Source: Achatina immaculata (taxonomy: Eukaryota > Mollusca > Gastropoda > Stylommatophora > Achatinidae). From it: a DNA stretch of 64,000 nucleotides. Every line of letters begins with the position of its first letter. Within the stretch, counting starts at the first letter, position 1. Below the pieces are notes generated by a model. That model had not been told where the DNA came from. It did not search any database and worked only from the letters and a program-made list of their open reading frames with translations. A program made the translations under genes and the position numbers. This document shows, piece by piece, positions 56,385-64,000 of this stretch. The DNA is taken from NCBI GenBank assembly GCA_009760885.1, contig CM019693.1, positions 51,354,596 through 51,418,595 on the forward strand. The letters are read 5' to 3'.

Positions 56385-57440
56385 TCCATGCTGTGTTCCT
56401 GGGCTGGGTGTGGCTCCTAGATCTGTGTAGAGAGTGCAGGTTTGCAGAATGTGTTCCTGGTCTGGGTGTGGCTCCTAGATCTGTGTAGAGAGTGCAGGTT
56501 TGCAGAATGTGTTCCTGGTCTGGGTGTGGCTCCTAGATCTGTGTAGAGAGTGCAGGTTTGCAGAATGTGTTCCTGGTCTGGGTGTGGCTCCTAGATCTGT
56601 GTAGAGAGTGCAGGTTTGCAGAATGTGTTCCTGGGCTGGGTGTGGCTCCTAGATCTGTGTAGAGAGTGCAGGTTTGCAGAATGTGTTCCTGGGCTAGGTG
56701 TGGCTCCTAGATCTGTGTAGAGAGTGCAGGTTTGCAGAATGTGTTCCTGGGCTAGGTGTGGCTCCTAGATCTGTGTAGAGAGTGCAGGTTTGCAGAATGT
56801 GTTCCTGGGCTGGGTGTGGCTCCTAGATCTGTGTAGAGAGTGCAGGTTTGCAGAATGTGTTCCTGGTCTGGGTGTGGCTCCTAGATCTGTGTAGAGAGTG
56901 CAGGTTTGCAGAATGTGTTCCTGGGCTAGGTGTGGCTCCTAGATCTGTGTAGAGAGTGCAGGTTTGCAGAATGTGTTCCTGGGCTAGGTGTGGCTCCTAG
57001 ATCTGTGTAGAGAGTGCAGGTTTGCAGAATGTGTTCCTGGGCTAGGTGTGGCTCCTAGATCTGTGTAGAGAGTGCAGGTTTGCAGAGTGTGTTCCTGGCT
57101 AGGTGTGGCTCCTAGATCTGTGTAGAGAGTGCAGGTTTGCAGAATGTGTTCCTGGGCTGGGTGTGGCTCCTAGATCTGTGTAGAGAGTGCAGGTTTGCAG
57201 AATGTGTTCCTGGTCTGGGTGTGGCTCTAGATCTGTGTAGAGAGTGCAGGTTTGCAGAATGTGTTCCTGGGCTAGGTGTGGCTCCTAGATCTGTGTAGAG
57301 AGTGCAGGTTTGCAGAATGTGTTCCTGGGCTAGGTGTGGCTCCTAGATCTGTGTAGAGAGTGCAGGTTTGCAGAATGTGTTCCTGGGCTAGGTGTGGCTC
57401 CTAGATCTGTGTAGAGAGTGCAGGTTTGCAGAATGTGTTC
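56385..57440. repeat. Tandem array, 58-bp unit, about 18 copies
   Basis: Units GGCTGGGTGTGGCTCCTAGA plus TCTGTGTAGAGAGTGCAGGT plus TTGCAGAATGTGTTCCTG; GGGCTAGG and GGTCTGGG variants alternate. Confidence 0.96.
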
Positions 57441-57564
57441 TAGGATAAGGAGACCGTTCTAGCATGTCAAGAGTGAGGTTTGTGTAGATGAACTTGTGGT
57501 ATGGAATGTCCTGTTTGGGGCCTGAAAATTGAGGTTTGTTGTGACCTGTTTAGATTTAAAATGG

Positions 57565-58290
57565 GGTCTTTGTGGTGTGTGCTGTTTGTTTGGTCTCTTC
57601 ATTGTGTCGTGATATTATGTTGTGTTTATTTGTGGTGTGTGCTGTTTGTTTGGTCTCTTCATTGTGTCGTGATATTATGTTGTGTTTATTTGTGGTGTGT
57701 GCTGTTTGTTTGGTCTCTTCATTGTGTCGTGATATTATGTTGTGTTTATTTGTGGTGTGTGCTGTTTGTTTGGTCTCTTCATTGTGTCGTGATATTAGTT
57801 GTGTTTATTTGTGGTGTGCTGTTTGTTTGGTCTCTTCATTGTGTCGTGATATTATGTTGTGTTTATTTGTGGTGTGTGCTGTTTGTTTGGTCTCTTCATT
57901 GTGTCGTGATATTATGTTGTGTTTATTTGTGGTGTGTGCTGTTTGTTTGGTCTCTTCATTGTGTCGTGATATTATGTTGTGTTTATTTGTGGTGTGTGCT
58001 GTTTGTTTGGTCTCTTCATTGTGTCATGATATTATGTTGTGTTATTTGTGGTGTGTGCTGTTTGTTTGGTCTCTTCATTGTGTCGTGATATTATGTTGTG
58101 TTTATTTGTGGTGTGTGCTGTTTGTTTGGTCTCTTCATTCTGTCATGATATTATGTTGTGTTTATTTGTGGTGTGTGCTGTTTGTTTGGTCTCTTCATTG
58201 TGTCATGATATTATGTTGTGTTTATTTGTGGTGTGTGCTGTTTGTTTGGTCTCTTCATTGTGTCATGATATTATGTTGTGTTTATTTGCT
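57565..58290. repeat. Tandem array, 60-bp unit, 12 copies
   Basis: Units GGTGTGTGCTGTTTGTTTGG plus TCTCTTCATTGTGTCGTGAT plus ATTATGTTGTGTTTATTTGT. Two units have small deletions that shift frame, so the 195- and 247-codon + strand frames are repeat artefacts. Confidence 0.96.
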
Positions 58291-58489
58291 GCTGGGCTTT
58301 GGCAAAATGATATAAAAATTTAAATATTTCAGCTAAATAATATCAAGATAACATTTAATATTTCAGCTAAATAATATCAAAATAACATTTAAATATTTCA
58401 GCTGATTATGTTTGTAGACGATTCTAGCTTTGAAACTGTCAAGTAGGCTGAGAAGAGTATTTTAATGAGATTTGTAAAGGTAATTATGG
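58291..58489. other. Spacer between arrays
   Basis: A short triplet of ATATTTCAGCTAAATAATATCA-like repeats (about 58320-58400), otherwise nothing recognised. Confidence 0.5.
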
Positions 58490-59520
58490 TCTTTAATTTA
58501 GTCAGCCACTATATAGATTACTGTAACCATCAACTAGGTCAGCCACTATATAGATTACTGTAATCATCAACTAGGTCAGTCACTATATAGATTACTGTAA
58601 CCATCAACTAGGTCAATCACTATATACATTACTGTAATCATCAACTAGGTCAGTCACTATATACATTACTGTAACCATCAACTAGGTCAGCCACTATATA
58701 GATTACTGTAATCATCAACTAGGTCAGTCACTATATACATTACTGTAATCATCAACTAGGTCAGTCACTATATACATTACTGTAATCATCAACTAGGTCA
58801 GCCACTATATAGATTACTGTAACCATCAACTAGGTCAGCCACTATATACATTACTGTAACCATCAACTAGGGCAGTCACTATATAGATTGCTGTAACCAT
58901 CAACTAGGTCAGTCACTATATAGATTACTGTAACCATCAACTAGGTCAGTCACTATATAGATTACTGTAACCATCAACAAGGTCAGCCACTATATAGATT
59001 ACTGTAACCATCAACTAGGTCAGTCACTATATAGATTGCTGTAACCATCAACTAGGTCAGTCACTATATAGATTACTGTAATCATCAACTAGGTCAGTCA
59101 CTATATAGATTGCTGTAACCATCAACAAGGTCAGTCACTATATAGATTGGTGTAACCATCAACAAGGTCAGCCACTATATAGATTGGTGTAACCATCAAC
59201 TAGGTCAGTCACTATATAGATTACTGTAACCATCAACTAGGTCAGCCACTATATAGATTGCTGTAACGATCAACTAGGTCAGTCACTATATAGATTACTG
59301 TAACCTTCAACTAGGTCAGTCACTATATAGATTGCTGTAACCATCAACTAGGTCAGCCACTATATAGATTGGTGTAACCTTCAACTAGGTCAGCCGCTAT
59401 ATAGATTGCTGTAACGATCAACTAGGTCAGTCACTATATAGATTACTGTAACCTTCAACTAGGTCAGTCACTATATAGATTGCTGTAACCATCAACTAGG
59501 TCAGCCACTATATAGATTAA
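58490..59520. repeat. Tandem array, 37-bp unit, about 27 copies
   Basis: Units CATCAACTAGGTCAGTCACT plus ATATAGATTACTGTAAC with GCC/GTC, ATTGC/ATTGG and ACATT variants. Confidence 0.96.
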
Positions 59521-59574
59521 ACATTAACTAGATCAGTCATAGGAATGGGTTATTATAACAGTTTAATAAAGTCA

Positions 59575-60475
59575 CATTACCTGTTATTCTCAGTCTTCTG
59601 ACATTACAGGCATCTGATACATTATTCTTAACCTTGTGACACTACATGTTAAGAACATATTACCTGTTAGTCTTCTGACAGGATATGTTACCTGTTAGTC
59701 TTCTAACAGGACATGTTACCTGTTAGTCTTCTGACAGGACATGTTACCTGTTAGTCTTCTGACAGAACATGTTACCTGTTAGTCTTCTGACAGGACATGT
59801 TACCTGTTAGTCTTCTGACAGAACATGTTACCTGTTAGTCTTCTAACAGGACATGTTACCTGTTAGTCTTCTGACAGGACATGTTACCTGTTAGTCTTCT
59901 GACAGGACATGTTACCTGTTAGTCTTCTGACAGAACATGTTACCTGTTAGTCTTCTGACAGAACATGTTACCTGTTAGTCTTCTGACAGAACATGTTACC
60001 TGTTAGTCTTCTGACAGAACATGTTACCTGTTAGTCTTCTGACAGAACATGTTACCTGTTAGTCTTCTGACAGAACATGTTACCTGTTAGTCTTCTGACA
60101 GAACATGTTACCTGTTAGTCTTCTGACAGAACATGTTACCTGTTAGTCTTCTGACAGAACATGTTACCTGTTAGTCTTCTGACAGAACATGTTACCTGTT
60201 AGTCTTCTGACAGAACATGTTACCTGTTAGTCTTCTGACAGAACATGTTACCTGTTAGTCTTCTGACAGAACATGTTACCTGTTAGTCTTCTGACAGAAC
60301 ATGTTACCTGTTAGTCTTCTGACAGGACATGTTACCTGTTAGTCTTCTGACAGGACATGTTACCTGTTAGTCTTCTGACAGAACATGTTACCTGTTAGTC
60401 TTCTGACAGAACATGTTACCTGTTAGTCTTCTGACAGAACATGTTACCTGTTAGTCTTCTGACAGGACAATGTTT
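59575..60475. repeat. Tandem array, 28-bp unit, about 30 copies
   Basis: Units AACATGTTACCTGTTAGTCT plus TCTGACAG. Each unit ends in an acceptor-like pyrimidine stretch and CAG. Diverged relatives (GACATGTTATCTGTTATTCT, CAGGACATG) recur from 60915 to 61370, up to the exon 3 acceptor. Confidence 0.95.
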
Positions 60476-60973
60476 CCCAGGCTTGTTTGGGTCACCATCC
60501 CCTTTTCTCCCAGACCACATACTCAATTTCCTCCCTCCTCCAATTATGTACTATTCACACAACTAAGATATGCATTGCACAGCTAAAAACTTAAGCAAGC
60601 AAACCAGTTGAACAATATGAAGGAGTAGATTTATAACTCAGCTACTGCATTATTTTCTCAACTTTTAATGTGATGGATGAGTTTCATGTAGGGACACAAG
60701 TTTCTCAATATCAAGATGAAAGTGCTAAGAAGGAAGGTATTACTGCCCCTATCTACTGCTTCATTTTCCATCAAACCCCCCCCCCCCCAACCCCCCACTG
60801 CTCCCTTTTCTTTCACTGTGTCCTTTCTGACCTTTTTATCCTTACTCCCCCCCCCCTGTCCTTTCCAATGCCCAAGAAGGGAGGGGGCATTAGTGCCCAC
60901 TTTGGGAAACACTTCTATAGGACATCTTATCTGTTATTCTTAATCTTGTGATACTACATGACATGCTATCTTA
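60476..60973. other. Spacer; poly-C tracts
   Basis: C runs at about 60777-60788 and 60847-60856. The open frames on both strands here are low-complexity artefacts. Confidence 0.5.
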
Positions 60974-61240
60974 GTTAGTTAGTTGGTTGATCCTCTTGGG
61001 CTAAAGGCGGCGCATAGGGTGGAGGACAAGGCTCTCCATGTCTGGCGATTCCTTGCTACTTGCTTTAGATCTTCGGTGTTTCTGATGAGCATTGTTGAAT
61101 GCTCCTTGGTGATAACTCTTCTTAGTGTGTCTTTGGGTCTTCCCTGCTTTCTTTTACCCCCTGGTGACCACATAAATGCTTGATGTGGGAGTCGTTTTTC
61201 GTTCATTCTAAGTACGTGGCCGATGTATGTACATTCTATC
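60974..61240 (-). mobile_element. RTE-like LINE family G, 3' end fragment
   Basis: The minus strand encodes MNEKRLPHQAFMWSPGGKRK, QGRPKDTLRRVITKEHSTML and NRQTWRALSSTLCAAFSPRG then stop, with a (CTAA)n tail seen as TTAGTTAGTTAGTTGG at 60974. This C-terminal style is typical of RT-type LINE proteins. It interrupts the diverged relatives of the 28-bp array. Confidence 0.82.
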
Positions 61241-61401
61241 TGCTATTTTACATTTTGTGACACTGCAGGACATGTTATCTGTTATTTTTAGCCTTTTGAA
61301 CTGCAGGATGTATTATCTGTTATTCTTAGCCTTGCAACATTAGAGGACATGTTATCTTTTATAATCATCCTGGAGAGTTTTTTTTTTTCCCTACGTTTCA
61401 G

Positions 61402-61484
61402 GCTATTTTGTGTATGATTTTCTGGATGTGATGGTCAACAACAAGTTGCCTGTCATGTGGGAAGTTGGTATACATCATATCACA
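61402..61484 (+). CDS. TLC-domain protein coding exon 3: residues 113 (part) to 140
   Basis: Acceptor ccctacgtttcag, donor CACA|GTAAGT, 83 bp, ending in phase 0. It encodes (G)YFVYDFLDVMVNNKLPVMWE then VGIHHIT, the family's GYFxxDxxD and HH motif stretch, the most conserved part of the TLC domain. Later exons are not in the window. Confidence 0.9.
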
Positions 61485-61793
61485 GTAAGTACCAGCCACA
61501 TCCAACAGTAGAAGTTGACTTACATCATATCACAGTAAGTACCAGCCACATCCAACAGTAGAAGTTGACTTACATCATATCACAGTAAGTACCAGCCACA
61601 TCCAACAGTAGAAGTTGACTTACATCATATCACAGTAAGTACCAGCCACATCCAACAGTAGAAGTTGACTTAAATCATATCTCATAAAGTACCAGCTACA
61701 TCTAACAGTAGAAGTTGACTTACATCATATTTCATAAAGTACCAGCTACATCTAATAGTAGAAGTTGACTTACATCATATCTCATAAAGTACT
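61471..61793. repeat. Tandem array, 50-bp unit spanning the exon 3 donor
   Basis: Units TACATCATATCACAGTAAGT plus ACCAGCCACATCCAACAGTA plus GAAGTTGACT. The first unit overlaps the last 14 bases of exon 3. Exact CACAGTAAGTACC donors recur at 61531, 61581 and 61631; later units read CTCATAAAGTACC. The array resumes at 62206-62310, with another CACAGTAAGT near 62254, and a worn unit lies near 63565-63630. Confidence 0.93.
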
Positions 61794-62216
61794 CTCTCTC
61801 TCTCTCTCTGACCCTTAAGTGCGCAGGGCACATGAAGCTTCCGCAAGGGTTTTCCACAAATGCCTGTCCTTCGCCTTTTTTTCTGCTCTTGCCCAGGTGA
61901 GCCCTCTATTGCTCAACATCCTTTCTGTTGTTCTTCTCCATGTCTCTTTTGGTCTACCCTTACTTCTGTTCCCCTATGGTGTCCATCTTAGTGCTATTTT
62001 TGGTAGTGAGTTGTCAGTCATTCAGAGCACATGTCCCAACCATCGCCAGCATCTTTCCTCAATAATTGTTGTCAGTGGCTTCCTCTGCATTTCTGCCTAT
62101 AAGATGTTATTTCTTATGGTGTTTGGCCAAAATATTTTTCTAATTCTTCGTAAACATTTAGTCTGGAAAGAATTCAACTTGTTTTCTATGGTTTTGGTGA
62201 TTTTTCATAAAGTACT
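61783..62216 (-). mobile_element. RTE-like LINE family B, 3' fragment, 11-bp TSD
   Basis: TSD cataaagtact at 61783-61793 and 62206-62216; insert 61794-62205 (412 bp). The minus strand has the (AG)n tail (seen as (CT)n) and encodes WKITKTIENKLNSFQTKCLR-like sequence to EAHMCPARAT-like worn end. It is closely similar to 36250-36680 and inserted inside the splice-donor array. Confidence 0.94.
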
Positions 62217-62399
62217 AGCTACATCTAACAGTAGAAGTTGACTTACATCATATCACAGTAAGTACCAGCCACATCTAACAGTAGAAGTTGACTTTCATCA
62301 TATTACAGTGAAGTAGTATGCTCAAATATAGGCACCAGTTCAAGCAGTGCCCATAACAGCATCAACTTAACAGTAAGATTGTGCATGTGCCCAAATATG

Positions 62400-62510
62400 G
62401 GACAGTTACAAACAACCAGTACAACAGTAACAAACAACCAGTACAGCAGTTACAAACAACCAGTACAGCAGTTATAAACAACCAGTACAGCAGTTACATA
62501 CATTATAACA
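62400..62510. repeat. Tandem array, about 22-bp unit, about 5 copies
   Basis: Units CAGTTACAAACAACCAGTACAG. Confidence 0.8.
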
Positions 62511-62544
62511 AAACCCAGGTTCAGTACTTCACTTTGTCTTATTC

Positions 62545-62985
62545 ATAGACAGGAACAGCAACCAGCCATACCAAAAACTGATAACATCACTCATAACACA
62601 AGCCAAGGACAGCAACCAACCGTACCAAAAACTGATAACATCAACTCATAACACAAGCCAAGGACAGCAACCAGCCATACCAAAAACTGATAACATCAAC
62701 TCATAACACAAGCCAAGGACAGCAACCAGCCATACCAAAAACTGATAACATCAACTCATAACACAAGCCAAGGACAGCAACCAACCTTACCAAAAACTGA
62801 TAACATCACTCATAACACAAGCCAAGGACAGCAACCAGCCATACCAAAAACTGATAACATCACTCACAACACAAGCCAAGGACAGCAACCAGCCATACCA
62901 AAAACTGATAACATCAACTCATAACACAAGCCAAGGACAGCAACCAGCCATGTCAAAAACTCATAACACAAGCCAAGGACATAGT
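62545..62985. repeat. Tandem array, about 54-bp unit, about 8 copies
   Basis: Units ACAAGCCAAGGACAGCAACC plus AGCCATACCAAAAACTGATA plus ACATCAACTCATAAC; some units lack two bases (ATCACTCATAAC). Confidence 0.94.
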
Positions 62986-63777
62986 CAGCAAGTCAGCAAA
63001 GGAAAATGCAACAACAACAAGCAACATTTGGTTGAGTCAGCTAACTTTATTTCCATGAGCAAGTTTAATAATAGAAAACTGATGACATGAAATTGTCTGA
63101 GTGTTAGAAACAGACAAGAAATGAAAAAAAAACAACTCATTCCAGTGACAAATAAACATTGCCATTGCAATCAAAGCAGCACTCTTACATTCCATCATAC
63201 AAATCTTGTACAGGAAAAACATAATAGGCTATAAAAATCCATAAAATCACACTATCCAATGAACAATCTTTTTGTCTTAACAAGGAAGACAACAAAACTA
63301 TGGTTACATTCTAGCAGTATCACTTACAAAACTCTATCCAAGAGCAAAAACTACAGACAGAACTAATACATCTTCACTCTTCCAATTCCAAACTGCAATC
63401 ACTTTCAAATCTCTTGTGTCAGTGCTTTCCACTTAACATCCAGTCATGGACTTATTCAAGTCTCATGATAGAACATTCTAGAAGCCAAGGGAAGGCACCA
63501 ATTTCCCCTCAAGAGCAACATCTGCTCAGTTTAAACATTGTCTCCCCTATATTATAACAACAATAAGTACCAGTCTTATCTAAAAATGTAAGTTGGTGAC
63601 CTTCATATCAGTTAGTACCAGCAATATTTAGCAGCTATGGCTGTCAGAAGCTGAGAATCTCAGTAGTTGCTGTGACATGATCAGATATGAAGGAACAGCC
63701 TGAATCAAGATTAGAATAAAATGTTCCAGAATGTAAAACTTTTTTTTTGTTTGTATTTTTATGGGTGTATTTATTCT
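62986..63777. other. TLC gene intron 3; nothing recognised apart from one worn 50-bp unit
   Basis: No exon-like code matching a TLC domain was found. The gene must continue to the right of the window. Confidence 0.5.
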
Positions 63778-64000
63778 GTGCTCCGAATGACTGACAACTC
63801 ACTACCAAAAATAGCACTAAGATGGACACCACAGGGGAACAGAAGTAAAGGTAGACCAAAAGAGACATGGAGAAGAACAACAGAGACGATGTTGAGCAAT
63901 AGAGGGCTCACCTGGGCAAGAGCAGAAAAAAAGGCGAAGGACAGGCATTTGTGGAGAACCCTTGCGGAAGCCCCATGTGCCCTGGGCACTTAAGGTTCAG
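63778..64000 (+). mobile_element. RTE-like LINE family B, 3' fragment running off the window
   Basis: It encodes LRMTDNSLPKIALRWTPQGN then RSKGRPKETWRRTTETML, GLTWARAEKKAKDRHLW and EAPCALGT, stop at 63993. It is nearly identical to 36455-36675 and uninterrupted, so it is a recent 5'-truncated insertion. The right TSD is outside the window. Confidence 0.92.

Noticed and set aside
57501..58323. Hydrophobic repeat proteins of 195 and 247 codons
   Set aside because: 60-bp tandem array; frame changes where units lose bases, which a real gene would not tolerate.
59575..60475. CRISPR-like regular repeats
   Set aside because: Head-to-tail units without unique spacers, in an animal genome.
60658..60951. 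Small proteins on both strands
   Set aside because: Low-complexity poly-C/poly-G stretch; no similarity or splice context.

Overview
This is eukaryotic, AT-rich, repeat-dominated DNA. The only host genes I can support are two multi-exon genes, both on the + strand, with short exons separated by very large introns. The organism is an animal. The RNase H-bearing I/Nimbus-type LINE, several RTE-like LINE families, a Penelope-like element, a tRNA-derived SINE and mariner/Tc1 copies together suggest a lophotrochozoan, probably a gastropod mollusc. That placement is inference, not something the sequence proves.

Gene 1 (5063-27925) is quinolinate phosphoribosyltransferase (QPRT), with three coding exons (5094-5699, 13303-13434, 27704-27925) that join in frame into a 319-residue protein with all the expected catalytic residues. 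Gene 2 (43747 to beyond the right edge) is a TLC-domain protein of the TLCD1/TLCD2 type. Its first three coding exons are visible (43747-44000, 55092-55174, 61402-61484) and the rest lies outside the window. The two genes are neighbours, and nothing indicates a shared function.

The introns and intergenic DNA consist of two kinds of material. The first is about 25 private tandem arrays (minisatellites, units 22-60 bp). Several of them abut exons, and at three splice junctions the repeat unit contains the splice signal itself, so decoy donors or acceptors are laid out in series. The second is nested transposons. A Nimbus-type LINE (7019-11471, 12-bp target-site duplication, TSD) sits inside a Penelope-like element. 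At least seven RTE-like LINE families are present, many with clear TSDs and two with 5' inversions of the twin-priming kind. There are four mariner copies, one Tc1-like copy, a MITE, and a tRNA-SINE nested in a LINE. There is also a non-coding retroposon of 1.5-1.8 kb (called element X here) with two internal minisatellites and the same short 3' tail as the Nimbus LINE.

The most unusual observations are four. A 28S rRNA fragment is fused to the 3' part of element X, and the fusion is flanked by a perfect 13-bp TSD (3265-4198). Element X itself is the second. The third is the splice-junction minisatellites. The fourth is a hammerhead-ribozyme-like motif repeated in three Penelope terminal repeats. 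No RT copy is intact; the 34380-36682 copy comes closest, with one frameshift visible in the part examined.
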